This document shows positions 1 to 17,737 of a DNA stretch of 64,000 nt, piece by piece. How positions within the stretch are numbered: position 1 is the first letter of the stretch; the number at the start of each line of letters is the position of its first letter. This DNA is from Phymorhynchus buccinoides (lineage: Eukaryota; Mollusca; Gastropoda; Neogastropoda; Raphitomidae). Below the pieces are notes generated by a model, which was not told the origin of the DNA, did no database searches, and worked only from the letters and a program-made list of their open reading frames with translations. The DNA lies in NCBI GenBank assembly GCA_017654935.2, contig CM065704.1, forward strand, positions 20,619,308-20,683,307, read 5' to 3'. The translations under genes were made by a program, and so were the position numbers.

Positions 1-227
1 GCTACTGGGGGGTTAAGCCCCCCCCCAGACCCCAAAACCCAGCAGTTGAAACCCACTACCCCCTCCCCTGCATGACTAACTGATCCGCCTCTGAAACAGT
101 CGTCAATGTTTAGACTTGTATTGTTCTTTGTAATAAGGGAAAATAAAATACCACTCCCATTTCACTATTGGTTGCTCAATGCATGTTACGTTGGTAAGAA
201 TATGTTCGGATTTTTGCCACTTTGGTT

Positions 228-830
228 TTTTGTGTACGTGTGTTTGGTTGTGTTGTTGTTGTTGTTGTTTGTCTTTTTGTGTATGTGTGTTTGGTTGTGT
301 TGTTGTTGTTTGTCTTTTTGTGTATGTGTGTTTGGTTGTGTTGTTCTTGTTGTTGTTTGTCTTTTTGTGTATATGTGTTTGGTTGTGTTGTTGTTGTTGT
401 TTGTCTTTTTGTGTACGTGTGTTTGGTTGTGTTGTTGTTGTTGTTTGTCTTTTTGTGTATGTGTGTTTGGTTGTGTTGTTGTTGTTGTTTGTCTTTTTGT
501 GTACGTGTGTTTGGTTGTGTTGTTCTTGTTGTTTGTCTTTTTGTGTATGTGTGTTTGGTTGTGTTGTTGTTGTTGTTGTTTGTCTTTTTGTGTATGTGTG
601 TTTGGTTGTGTTGTTCTTGTTGTTTGTCTTTTTGTGTATGTGTGTTTGGTTGTGTTGTTGTTGTTGTTTGTCTTTTTGTGTATGTGTGTTTGGTTGTGTT
701 GTTCTTGTTGTTGTTTGTCTTTTTGTGTACGTGTGTTTGGTTGTGTTGTTGTTGTTGTTGTTTGTCTTTTTGTGTACGTGTGTTTGGTTGTGGTTTTCTT
801 GTTGTTGTTTGTCTGTTTGTTTTCTTGTAG
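228..830. repeat. Minisatellite, ~40-50 bp units
   Basis: About 14-16 head-to-tail units built on TGTGTTTGGTTGTG followed by a variable number of GTT triplets and GTCTTTTTGTGTATG. Unit length changes in steps of 3 through the GTT run. All three plus frames and one minus frame stay open because the unit lacks stops, so the long ORFs here are not genes. The array grades into GTT/GCT triplets up to about 900. Confidence 0.95.
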
Positions 831-1388
831 TTGTTGCTGCTGCTGCTGTTGCTATTGTTGTTGTTTTTGTTGTGGTGATTGTTGTCTTCTTATTATTATT
901 ATTAATAAGTTCAATCAATCTTCTTCTTTTTGTTTTCTATAATCTTGTTGAAAACACGTTGGTTTCCTGTAAGGACGACGAGCTCTTTAAAAAAGATAGC
1001 CTTTTTTTTTTTAATAGATTGGCTTACAAACGTTTGGAACTGCCCCGCTTATGCATAAGGAAAACAGCATGCCAAAATACTGATAAGCGTCGCCATCTTC
1101 GTTACCAGCAGCAGCAGCAGCAACAACAACAGCAGTATAGCAAGATAGCCCATAGTCGTTTCTTATTAATCCACGTGGAAGGAAATCCCTCCCATCCAAA
1201 GTGCAGTGACTTGATTTCACTGGGTTACGTGCAAGCCTAGATTAATTTGTCAGTCTGCTTAGGTAAGACTACTGAGTTGGTTGTTGTAGCAATAACCGTA
1301 CCACGGCATTTTCTTTTTCGTCCCTGTTGCTTTGTCTAGCTACTTTTTTTTCTTGACTGGTTATATATATTGATGATGATGAGAGAAG
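831..1388. other. No gene recognised
   Basis: Low-complexity GTT/GCT tail, then unremarkable AT-rich sequence with a short CAG/CAA run near 1107-1131. I see no splice-bounded ORF or element ends. Confidence 0.6.
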
Positions 1389-3169
<1,781 letters not shown>

Positions 3170-3231
3170 CGAACGAACGAACGAATGTTTTTTTATTGAG
3201 GAAAAGCGGAATAAGCACAATAACCGGCTTT

Positions 3232-3400
3232 TTGTTTGTGACTTGTGCCACAAACCTATAACTCACTTTGTCGGTCGGTCGGTCTGTCGGTCGGTCGGTC
3301 CAAAATTGTCGCACTTCAAATCGAGGCTACAAAATTGTCGCACTTCAAATCGAGGCTGCACTTCAAATTGAGGCTGCTCTTTAAAATGGTTTCGTTTTTT
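3232..3400 (+). mobile_element. Dispersed microsatellite-bearing repeat, copy 1
   Basis: It begins TTTGTGACTTGTGCCACAAA, continues CTATAACTCACTTTGTCGG with a GGTC/GGTCT tetranucleotide tract, then CAAAATTGTCGCACTTCAAA, GAGGCTGCACTTCAAATTGA and CTCTTTAAAATG. The same order recurs at 13216-13390 and 59444-59840, so this is an interspersed element carrying a variable tetranucleotide microsatellite. Its class is not established. Confidence 0.75.
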
Positions 3401-5207
3401 GAACTTAGCCTCGTTGTGGATCCGAAAAGCTGAATTTGCAGTCAACTTTAAGTATAACCGTTTCAAAGAGTCTTTCTATTCCTAAAATGCTACATTTTCA
3501 AATACAACAACGCTAAAAGTTTAATTTGTACATAAATGAATGTATTGGCCGTTTTATCGAAGCCGGTTTGCAAGAGTGAATGCGAAAAGTGATCTACTCA
3601 CTTCCGAGCCGATGTTTGCCTTACGACAAGTAATGGGCAAGGAACAACCAAAGATGTGCGTGCAGCTTGCAGATCTCGCATTGAATCTCTGACACACAAT
3701 TTTGTCACTGATTTGTTTAAAATTAATCAGCTCTACTTTTGCACAACACTGTGTGATTCTCATCACAGATCACGATCTTATTTGTTTGGCTCAGTTGTCA
3801 CTGTTGTGATTTAAGTGATTATTTATTCGATCACAAACCCTGCAACTGAGCAAACTCATACTGTCTTGCACGAAAAAGCCACAGAACATAACTTTTTTCA
3901 TTAGCTAAGGCGGTTCCTGTTCTATTATGTTTCATAATGTTGGGATCGGGCTGGGCTGGGTTACTTAGCATAGAGTGAAGGTAGCTGCTCCATTCAGCAT
4001 CACGTTGGGTGTCCGCTGACTGGCTGGGTCACTTAGCTTAGGGGGATGATGCTCTTTCTCTCAGTGCTTAAAATCAGTGTTTATCCCAGGATAGTTTAGT
4101 AAATCTTCCCCCCCAAAAGGGGAGGGAAGGGGGCAGTTAGGTAGGCTTCATTACATTTTTTTTCTCAAAACGGTTTTGGTAAAAGTGAAATACATTTGCC
4201 TGCTATTGTGATCATGAAACCACGCAAAAAAGTTTTTTTACATACTTACACGTTTGCATATTCAAAACACGTTTGCCTATTCAAAACACGTTTGCCTATT
4301 CAAAACACGTTTGCCTAGTAAACACTCTTCAATTAAAAAATTAAAAAAAGAGTGAGGAAGGGGGGAGGTTCGTACGAAAAGGTTTTGAGACTTTCGGGGC
4401 TGGTATGATTTTATTCAAAATTAATGCGCATGCACAGGTGTACTTTACTTTATAACAGCATTAAATACAAATACACTGACACAACAAAGACAGACATATT
4501 CACATTATTTAAACCAACACTATCCGGGTATCCCCACATCCTCTCAATTTCAGACAAAATTTAAAAATAATTTGTATGATTCAACTCATTCCCAGTATGT
4601 TGGACTACCAATGATGTAAATTATTCACTGATTCTCATGTTCCCTCCCATGTGCCTGTAATCGTTAGGACTGCAGGATGTAAAGGAGAAATTTGCTATTC
4701 ACGCTTTTAAAAACAAAATGGTTTATTTTGGATTTTCAAAGGGTATACAAACAGCAAGTTTGTAACAAGAAAGTGTACTGCATACTGATATTTCTCCTGG
4801 GGCTTTGAAATGGTGTGCAAATTATGAAATGCGTAGTAAGAAAATGTACTTTACTTCCACCCCTCTCCCAGTGCTTGAAATAAGAAAGTGTACATAAGCC
4901 ATCTCCCCAACAACCTGGGATAGTGCACCCACTACTCAAAAGTCAAATAGTACACGCTAAGACATTGTTTGGCCTGCACTAGATCTATTTATTTAAAAAC
5001 AAATAATAACAAAATAAATAATAAATAATGTTTTAAAAGAACTTAATCAGCTTTTAAGCCCAAAGAAGCACGGGTCGCTCTTTCCATTACAACACAACTG
5101 TTGTAAGTAGGCCTACAACATAAAATTAAATTACATGGTTATGGAATCCACAACAATTTACTTAAATGGACAGAAGACTTTTCAAGTAACAGAACTCAGT
5201 ATTGTAA
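3401..5207. other. No gene; short 19-bp tandem repeat inside
   Basis: AT-rich sequence without credible ORFs. Four copies of CACGTTTGCCTATTCAAAA (first copy CATATT) lie at about 4248-4318. Nothing else is recognised. Confidence 0.6.
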
Positions 5208-5426
5208 TAGGGGAAGACGGGGTAAAAAGCGCATGGGCGGGTAAGAAGCCCACCCCAATTATCTCATGAAATAAAGAAAAATTTCAGTCAAATTTGCCCA
5301 TGAGACGAATGCTAGACATTAACGCTCTTCTCATGGGCAAAATGAGACTGAAATTTGCTTCATTTCATGAGATAATTGGGGTGGGCTTCTTACCCGCCCA
5401 TGCGCTTTTTACCCCGTCTTCCCCTA
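5208..5426. mobile_element. Foldback MITE-like inverted repeat
   Basis: Two arms of about 90 bp are near-perfect reverse complements, starting TAGGGGAAGACGGGGTAAAA and ending in the matching TTTTACCCCGTCTTCCCCTA. The central spacer is short, near 5300-5335. GTAA sits directly outside both ends and may be a 4-bp target duplication. No coding potential. Confidence 0.85.
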
Positions 5427-5564
5427 GTAAAGATGTGAAATCAGTCTGTAGGCTGCACATGTTAGCAGTAGTGTTCCTCAAGGTAGTATTCTAGGTCCTT
5501 TTTTTAACTTATTTTATGGATGCCTAGAGAGAGAGAAAATAGAGATTTTACGCCTTCTGGAACA

Positions 5565-5975
5565 ATGGATGCCTAGGTGTCTGTCACTGTTTTACAGCTT
5601 CTATCACCTACCACCACTGAAAACAAATTTCAGTCCAGCCCTGTAGTTCTAAGTAGAATAGCAGTCGCTTTATCTGCTATGTGAAAGTCATAGTCAGACA
5701 CAACTGACTCAGTCAGTGACACACACACACACACACACACATGATAAATTGTTTGTCTTTTTTTTTTAATAGATGCCTAGGTGTCGGTCACTGCTTCACA
5801 GCTTCTATCACCTACCACCACTGAAAACAAATTTCAGTCCAGCCCTGTAGAAGTAGAATAGCAGTCGCTTTATCTGCTATGCGAAAGTTATAGTCAGACA
5901 CAACTGACTCAGTCAGTGACACACACACACACACACGCGCGCACACACACACACATGATAAATTGTTTGTCTTTA
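5565..5975. repeat. Tandem duplication of a ~205-bp segment
   Basis: The segment starting GATGCCTAGGTGTC and ending in a CA run plus ATGATAAATTGTTTGTCTTT occurs twice back to back, with the second copy beginning near 5771. Differences are a few substitutions, a small indel and CA-run length. Confidence 0.9.
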
Positions 5976-6012
5976 CAATATATGACTGTATACCCTCTCG
6001 ACCAACGCGCGC

Positions 6013-6070
<58 letters not shown>

Positions 6071-6261
6071 GCGCGTGTGTGTGCGTGCGTGCGTGCGCGC
6101 GTGTGCGTGTGCGTGTGTGTACGTGCGTGCATGCGTGTGTGTGTGAGTTGTGTTGTGTGTGTATGTGAGTTGTGGTGTGTGTGTGTGAGTGAGTTGGTGA
6201 CCAAGTATTTCTCACCACCACTCTCAAGCACATTTTTGTCGCTTTTTTTTTTTTATCTGGA

Positions 6262-6425
6262 AGGACCAACAGCGCGCGAACCCCTTCCCCCATCCGCCCC
6301 ACTTTACTCCCACCCTTCTACCCATTCCCAAATGACAATCCTTCATCCACGACCCCACCCACCCTCTAGTATAATCCCCCGTTTGCTTGCATGCCCCCTT
6401 TCCACTCAACCATATCAAAATTCAA
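6262..6425. repeat. Left copy of a direct repeat flanking a LINE relic
   Basis: Begins GAACCCCTTCCCCCATCC and ends near ACCATATCAAAATTCAAA. It is nearly identical to 7352-7502. The two copies enclose the LINE relic at 6426-7140 and the CT/GT microsatellite. Confidence 0.88.
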
Positions 6426-7132
6426 AAGTCGTGGATTTTGAAAAGGCCTTTGATAAGATTTACCACTATCTCCTTATGAATAATTTCGCCACTATGGGAT
6501 CAGAAGTTCAGTCAATAGATTAATTGAGAGCTTCCTTGCAGGCAGGCAGGAAAAAATAGTTGTTGATTGAGCTGCATCCGAAGCTATCCCTGTAGAATCA
6601 GGAGTCCCCCAAGGTTCTGTGCTTGGGCCGACCCTTTTCCTGTTGGCATCAATGGTCTTTCGAGGCAACTATCTTCCAACTTCCTTTCTCTTTGTGGACG
6701 ACTCTGTCACAGAGCTGTGGACCCTCCCAGAGACCTCAAGGATCTCCAACTAGACCTAAATGAATTAGCATAATGGGAAAACAAATGGATGATGTCCTTC
6801 CATCCCGACAAATGCAAGAGCCTCCATGTGATCAGGAAGAAAAATCCCCTGATAAAGAACTACCGACTATATGGCCAGGACCTGGATTGGGTAGAGATGA
6901 AAATAAATGTCTGGGCTTTACAATATCACAAGACCTTAGATGGGACACCCACATCTCAAATGTGCGCAGCAAAGTCAGTAAGACCCTTGGCTTCCTCCAT
7001 CGCAATTTAAAAGTAGGGTTAGTCAACATCAAGGAATTTGCATATAAGGCAAGTAGTAAAAGGCTTATAATTATGTCACTGGTTAACCCATCCTATAAAG
7101 GTGCCTGCTATGCCATAGCATTGCCTCTTTAA
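6426..7132 (+). pseudogene. LINE reverse transcriptase relic
   Basis: Stitched across frames, the translation shows VDFEKAFDKIYH (RT motif around the first catalytic Asp), a GVPQGSVLGPTLF-like segment near 6600-6640, then LGFTISQDLRWDTHISNV and KVSKTLGFLHRNLK near 6910-7015. This order is typical of Jockey/CR1-type non-LTR retrotransposon RTs. Several frameshifts and stops break it and the FADD box is not preserved, so it is dead. No endonuclease domain is visible. The 3' side is cut by a CT/GT microsatellite. The clade is uncertain. Confidence 0.8.
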
Positions 7133-7140
7133 ACTGATGT

Positions 7141-7351
<211 letters not shown>

Positions 7352-7502
7352 CGAGCCCCTTCCCCCATCCGCCCCACTTTACTCCCACCCTTCTACCCAT
7401 TCCCAAATGACAATCCTTCATCCACGACCCCACCCACCCTCTAGTATAATCCCCCCGTTTGCTTGCATGCCCCCTTTCCCCTCAACCATATCAAAATTCA
7501 AA
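7352..7502. repeat. Right copy of the direct repeat
   Basis: Matches 6262-6425 from the CCCCTTCCCCCATCCGCCCC stretch to ACCATATCAAAATTCAAA with few differences. Confidence 0.88.
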
Positions 7503-8063
7503 CTCAAATTCTTTTATTTGTCGTAAAATCATCAAAGAAATTATGGAACAAACCAAAGCATACGGCGCTCTCGCCACACCGGAATTATGTACACAGATGT
7601 GGTAAACAGTAAACACATAGGCCTACCATGAAAAGAAACAAAACAAAAAGCACAGGGTAAAGATGGTGACGAAGTAAATGTTATTGAAGCAAATAAGGAG
7701 TAGTAAAACTCGCGTAATCATGTACAGGGACAGCAAAACATTCATGTTCGTATCAACATCGCGATTTATCATCAGAAGTGGCGTCTGCGACGTATCCAAA
7801 CAGAAACAGGAAAGTCGATCTACTATCTACTGTAGCTGCCCATCTCACCACCGGAAGTCATAGCAAACAAGGGGACTGTATCAGTGAGCCACCAAACCAT
7901 GGGAAGTAACAACCCCACCTAAAACGGCCAATACAAAGTAAGGTAACATGCAACAGAGATACAATTATAATCATTCTTATACAGTCCAAATGCAAATTAA
8001 AACAGCCTAGAAATACGACGTCACGTCGTGGATTGGCTGAGGTTCATGAAACCGTTGACTTTT
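7503..8063. other. No gene recognised
   Basis: Unique-looking sequence upstream of the first U2 fragment. A short stretch around 7755-7790 (TTTATCATCAGAAGTGGCGT, GCGTCTGCGACGTAT) resembles 45477-45510, so part is dispersed repeat. No U2-type promoter element could be confirmed by eye. Confidence 0.5.
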
Positions 8064-8103
8064 ATCGCTTCTCGGCCTTTTGGCTAAGATCAAAGTGTAG
8101 TAT
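8064..8103 (+). ncRNA. RNU2: U2 snRNA 5'-end fragment (nt 1-39)
   Basis: ATCGCTTCTCGGCCTTTTGG followed by CTAAGATCAAAGTGTAGTAT is the conserved 5' end of U2 snRNA, with one extra A relative to the usual GATCAAGTG. It includes stem-loop I and the GUAGUA branch-site recognition sequence, then stops matching. It is followed by AAATTGAAAAAAAGTAT, an A-run and a second GTAT. It marks the left edge of the broken U2 locus. Confidence 0.9.
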
Positions 8104-12847
<4,744 letters not shown>

Positions 12848-12873
12848 ATCGCTTCTCGGCCTTTTGGCTAAGA
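12848..12873 (+). ncRNA. RNU2: Second U2 snRNA 5' fragment (nt 1-26)
   Basis: ATCGCTTCTCGGCCTTTTGG plus CTAAGA matches U2 nt 1-26 exactly and then diverges into CAGTGATTCAGG. It directly abuts the 3' end of the Tx1 LINE. With 13009-13158 it forms a U2 gene interrupted by a 135-bp insert that replaces about nt 27-35. Confidence 0.9.
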
Positions 12874-13008
12874 CAGTGATTCAGGAATATAAATTTTTGT
12901 TTATAGCCTGGTTGGTTTGTTCAGCCCGTCGTACATGGCGAAAGCCGATACGCGACGTTAAACTGAACTTCCATTGAATAAAGATCCTTTATAAAAATGA
13001 AAAAAAAA
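12874..13008 (+). mobile_element. Short 5'-truncated retroelement insert in U2
   Basis: 135 bp running from CAGTGATTCAGGAATATAAA through GTCGTACATGGCGAAAGCCG and GACGTTAAACTGAAC to a terminal AAAATGAAAAAAAA tract, after which U2 resumes at about nt 36. An A-rich 3' end at a fixed U2 position with a 5' truncation is what target-primed reverse transcription leaves. The parent element is not identified. It could be a LINE 3' UTR or a SINE. Confidence 0.72.
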
Positions 13009-13158
13009 GTATCTGTTCTTATCAGCTTAATATCTGATACGCTCCCTATCGGGGGCTTCGATATTAAACTGATTTTTGAACCTCGACGAAGTGTCAGGGG
13101 CTTGCTCCACCTTCGCCACGGGTTGGCCTGGTATTGCAGTACTTCCAGGATCGGCCCA
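13009..13158 (+). ncRNA. RNU2: U2 snRNA 3' portion (nt ~36 to end)
   Basis: GTATCTGTTCTTATCAGCTT then AATATCTGATACG is the U2 stem-loop IIa/IIc region. TATTAAACTGATTTTTGAAC carries the Sm site. CCTGGTATTGCAGTACTTCC then AGG is stem-loop IV, where the loop binds U2A'/U2B''. The 3' end is near CGGCCCA. Stem-loop IV and the Sm site are intact, but the 5' third is split off by the insert at 12874-13008, so this copy should not make U2. No 3' box is obvious downstream. Confidence 0.92.
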
Positions 13159-13215
13159 CTCTCCCCAAGGGGAGAAAATCCAATGAAAATGTCAATGAAA
13201 CTTTCTTTCCTCCGT

Positions 13216-13390
13216 TTTTGTTTGTGACACAAGCCACAAAGCTATAACTCACTTTGTCGGTAGGTCCAAAATTGTCGCACTTCAAATCGAGGCTGCACTT
13301 CAAATTGAGGCTGCTCTTTAAAATGATGTTTCGTTTTCAATTGTCGCATGCCACAAACGATTGCGAATCCGCGCTTGTTTTTTATCCGGC
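13216..13390 (+). mobile_element. Dispersed microsatellite-bearing repeat, copy 2
   Basis: Begins GTTTGTGACACAAGCCACAA, has a shrunken GTCGGTAGGTC tract, the GCACTTCAAATCGAGGCTGC block, and ends GCCACAAACGATTGCGAATC then CGCGCTTGTTTT. The closing block also closes copy 3 at about 59803-59840. This gives both ends of the element, about 175 bp here. Confidence 0.78.
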
Positions 13391-13847
13391 CCTCCGAACC
13401 AAAAGAACATAAATTTTTAAAATACAAATAGAAAAAAAAAGACATCGCAAAATACAAGAAAAAAACCTCAACCTTCAATCATGGTCGTAAATGGACGCAC
13501 CGTGCAAGGCATATAAATAAAATAAATTACATCAATTAACGAGACTGAGACAAGGACAGACAGACAGACAGACAGAGACCGACAGAGAGAGGGAGGTCAA
13601 AATAAAAGAACAATAAAATGGAAGAAATGAAGTAATATAGGCAGGAAAAATAATGCAAAGTAGACATTCTTGGATATTATGAGTATTCGTTCATGAGTAT
13701 TCGTTCATGAGTTCATGATATCTTTTTTTGAATGTGTTTAAACAAACATGAACGTTAATTTGGGAAGAAATGCCGTTCCAGAGGAGACCCCCTGCATATT
13801 GTAAGCTAGATTTGAATAAATCTAATTTGGGAAGAGGTAACATCAGT
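13391..13847. other. No gene recognised
   Basis: A/T-rich with a short (GACA)n tract near 13556-13580 and a duplicated GAGTATTCGTTCAT at about 13679-13710. Part may be the 3' UTR of the adjacent minus-strand LINE. Confidence 0.5.
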
Positions 13848-14672
13848 CTATGAGGGACTCGGCTGTTTCATGTTGAATTGAATTTTTTCTTGTAGAGAAG
13901 GAGGAGCATAGCCTAACATAATTTTGAACATAAATATTGACTTATTATATCTTAATTTAAAATGAAGAGGGAGAATGTCTAATGATACATAATCGGATTG
14001 AGTAAGACTCGACGATTTTAGTAAGACTAATTTCAGTGCTCGTCTATAGAGACTATGCAGTGGTTTTAGGGTTTGCTCACTTGCTGAATCCCAGAGTGTA
14101 GACGAATAGTTTATGTGAGATTCAATGTATGCATGGAAGAAAAGTTTGCGTGAATCTGTGTTTAGAAAGTGTTTTATTTTGCATAGAAGACATATTTTCT
14201 TGGAAATTGTTTTACAAAGAGTTTGTACATGGTTAGACCAAGATAAATTATTATCAATTAAGACCCCTAGTACTTTATGTGAGTTAACTTCTTCAATATC
14301 GTTACCATTTATGTGCAAGGGGAGAGAACAGGAAAAACGTTGTCGTTTTTGCCTAGTGGTGACAAGCATGAATTTAGTTTTGTTAGGATTTAGACTCATG
14401 TGGTTTAGTTCAGACCATTCTGTTAACTGATTGATACTTTCTTGCAATGCATGAACTATGTTTTCTACTTTGGAGTTGCTTGTATGGAGAGTAGTATCAT
14501 CCACGAATATGTCACAGAGAGCTTGAAAATTGAGAGGCAAATCATTAATATAAATTGAAAAGAGGATCGGGCCAAGGAGGAATTCCATATTTTAAAGGGA
14601 GGAGAGAGGATTTTTTACCATTAGTGAAAACAAGTTGGTATCTTTCATCTAAGAATGACAACATTAATTCTC
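13848..14672 (-). pseudogene. LINE reverse transcriptase C-terminal half (CR1/Daphne-like)
   Basis: Minus-strand translation reads a degraded QG-box (GIPPWPDPLFNLYINDLP), then FVDDTTLHTS, the catalytic DD box with V in place of A, then LNPNKTKFMLVTTRQKRQRF, VLGVLIDNNLSWSNHV, and an AYIESHINYSSTLWDSAS C-terminal segment. This is a non-LTR RT of the CR1/L2/Daphne type. It is cut on its 5' side by the GA microsatellite at 14677, and one frameshift lies near 14585. The domain from 14588 to 13851 is an intact 246-codon ORF, suggesting moderate age. Confidence 0.88.
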
Positions 14673-14674
14673 TG

Positions 14675-14929
<255 letters not shown>

Positions 14930-15289
14930 TGTTTTAAAAATACAAAGAAAAAATACATCCAATCTGGTCAACAAAGAGACAGGTTCAGCTGCTAGTTACA
15001 CACTACACATCCCTCTTATGTGAACCAACCATTAGTGTGCGACCATGACTGCCGGATAGCAGAGAAGGTGATTGCTATTCTGGAGGGCTGGGCTTTATAC
15101 TGGACTCTCCCAGTAAAGAGGACATTAGGACAGCTGTCCTTGCGGAAGGTCCCAAGGGCCAACGTATCCCTACCGATGTTGCCCTAATGTCATCACTGCT
15201 CCATTTAAAATGCAGCCCTTATTCTTGTGCAAATTGTGATGCAAGCTTCATAATGGGTTATCACATTTATTACTTTCGTTTCCCTCCGT
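14930..15289. other. No gene recognised
   Basis: Ordinary-looking sequence between a GA run and the 28-bp minisatellite. No ORF with protein-like content. Confidence 0.5.
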
Positions 15290-15330
15290 AGGGATACCGG
15301 GGGTCTTTCGAATAAATAGTTCCCCTACCT
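15290..15330 (+). mobile_element. End of dispersed element that seeds the 28-bp array
   Basis: GTAGGGATACCGGGGGTCTT then TCGAATAAATAGTTCCCC matches, in order, the reverse complement of the elements at 38160-38345 (GGGGACTACCGGGGGTCTTT, ATAGTTCCCCCACCT) and 36885-37050 (GGGGATACCGTGGAGTCTTG, ATAGTTCCCCACCTT). The minisatellite unit begins inside this match. Confidence 0.7.
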
Positions 15331-17668
15331 TATTTGTGAAAAGTTCCCCTATCTTATCTGTGAATAACTAGTTCCCCTACCTTCTTTGTGAATAAATAGT
15401 TCCCCTACCTTATTTGTGAATAAATAGTTCCCCTACCTTATCTGTGAATAACTAGTTCCCCTACCTTATTTGTGAATAAATAGTTCCCCTACCTTATTTG
15501 TGAATAAATAGTTCCCCTACCTTATTTGTGAATAACTAGTTCCCCTACCTTATTTGTGAATAACTAGTTCCCCTACCTTATTTGTGAATAACTAGTTCCC
15601 CTACCTTATTTGTGAATAACTAGTTCCCCTACCTTATTTGTGAATAACTAGTTCCCCTACCTTATTTGTGAATAACTAGTTCCCCTACCTTATTTGTGAA
15701 TAACTAGTTCCCCTACCTTATTTGTGAATAAATAGTTCCCCTACCTTATTTGTGAATAACTAGTTCCCCTACCTTATTTGTGAATAAATAGTTCCCCTAC
15801 CTTATTTGTGAATAACTAGTTCCCTTACCTTATTTGTGAATAAATAGTTCCCCTACCTTATTTGTGAATAAATAGTTCCCCTACCTTATTTGTGAATAAC
15901 TAGTTCCCCTACCTTATTTGTGAATAAATAGTTCCCCTACCTTATTTGTGAATAAATAGTTCCCCTACCTTATTTGTGAATAAATAGTTCCCCTACCTTA
16001 TTTGTGAATAAATAGTTCCCTTACCTTATTTGTGAATAACTAGTTCCCCTACCTTATTTGTGAATAAATAGTTCCCCTACCTTATTTGTGAATAAATAGT
16101 TCCCCTACCTTATTTGTGAATAACTAGTTCCCCTACCTTATTTGTGAATAACTAGTTCCCCTACCTTATTTGTGAATAAATAGTTCCCCTACCTTATTTG
16201 TGAATAAATAGTTCCCCTACCTTATTTGTGAATAAATAGTTCCCCTACCTTATTTGTGAATAAGTTCCCCTACCTTATTTGTGAATAACTAGTTCCCCTA
16301 CCTTATTTGTGAATAACTAGTTCCCCTACCTTATTTGTGAATAAGTTCCCCTACCTTATTTGTGAATAAATAGTTCCCCTACCTTATTTGTGAATAACTA
16401 GTTCCCCTACCTTATTTGTGAATAACTAGTTCCCCTACCTTATTTGTGAATAACTAGTTCCCCTACCTTATTTGTGAATAACTAGTTCCCCAACCTTATT
16501 TGTGAATAAATAGTTCCCCTACCTTATTTGTGAATAACTAGTTCCCCTACCTTATTTGTGAATAACTAGTTCCCCTACCTTATTTGTGAATAACTAGTTC
16601 CCCTACCTTATTTGTGAATAACTAGTTCCCCTACCTTATTTGTGAATAACTAGTTCCCCTACCTTATTTGTGAATAACTAGTTCCCCTACCTTATTTGTG
16701 AATAAATAGTTCCCCTACCTTATTTGTGAATAACTAGTTCCCCTACCTTATTTGTGAATAACTAGTTCCCCTACCTTATTTGTGAATAACTAGTTCCCCT
16801 ACCTTATTTGTGAATAACTAGTTCCCCTACCTTATCTGTGAATAACTAGTTCCCCTACCTTATTTGTGAATAACTAGTTCCCCTACCTTATTTGTGAATA
16901 ACTAATTCCCCTACCTTATTTGTGAATAAATAGTTCCCCTACCTTATCTGTGAATAAATAGTTCCCCTACCTTATTTGTGAATAACTAGTTCCCCAACCT
17001 TATTTGTGAATAAATAGTTCCCTTACCTTATTTGTTAATAACTAGTTCCCCTACCTTATTTGTTAATAACTAGTTCCCCTACCTTATTTGTGAATAACTA
17101 GTTCCCCTACCTTATTTGTGAATAACTAATTCCCTTACCTTATTTGTGAATAAATAGTTCCCCTACCTTATTTGTGAATAAATAGTTCCCCTACCTTATT
17201 TGTGAATAACTAGTTCCCCTACCTTATTTGTGAATAACTAGTTCCCTTACCTTATTTGTGAATAACTAATTCCTTTACCTTATTTGTGAATAAATAGTTC
17301 CCCTACCTTATCTGTGAATAAATAGTTCCCCTACCTTATTTGTGAATAACTAGTTCCCCAACCTTATTTGTGAATAAATAGTTCCCCTACCTTATTTGTT
17401 AATAACTAGTTCCCCTACCTTATTTGTTAATAACTAGTTCCCCTACCTTATTTGTGAATAAATAGTTCCCCTACCTTATTTGTGAATAACTAATTCCCTT
17501 ACCTTATTTGTTAATAAATAGTTCCCCTACCTTATTTGTTAATAACTAGTTCCCCTACCTTATTTGTGAATAACTAGTTCCCCTACCTTATTTGTGAATA
17601 ACTAATTCCCTTACCTTATTTGTGAATAAATAGTTCCCCTACCTTATTTGTGAATAACTAGTTCCCCT
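15319..17668. repeat. 28-bp minisatellite, ~84 copies
   Basis: Unit TAGTTCCCCTACCTTATTTG plus TGAATAAC. The main variants are AAC/AAA before TAG, TTTG/TCTG, CCCC/CCCT and GTGAATAA/GTTAATAA. Toward the right end higher-order blocks appear, with the same variant series repeated near 16900-17080 and 17120-17520, which points to expansion by unequal exchange. Each unit has stops in every frame, so it is not coding. CTAGTTCCCC...AACTAG offers short dyads only. Confidence 0.97.
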
Positions 17669-17737
17669 TTTTGATTTGCCGTCCAAGCACTGGTACCCGA
17701 TTTCCCCCTATTTTATTGTGACAACGCAAGTGAGCAC

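Noticed and set aside
103..1240. Long Cys/Val/Leu-rich ORFs on plus and Thr/Asn/Gln-rich ORF on minus
   Set aside because: They translate the 40-50-bp minisatellite in several frames at once, with no splice sites or domains.
15319..17668. CRISPR-like regular array
   Set aside because: No unique spacers. It is a contiguous 28-bp tandem repeat in a eukaryotic genome.
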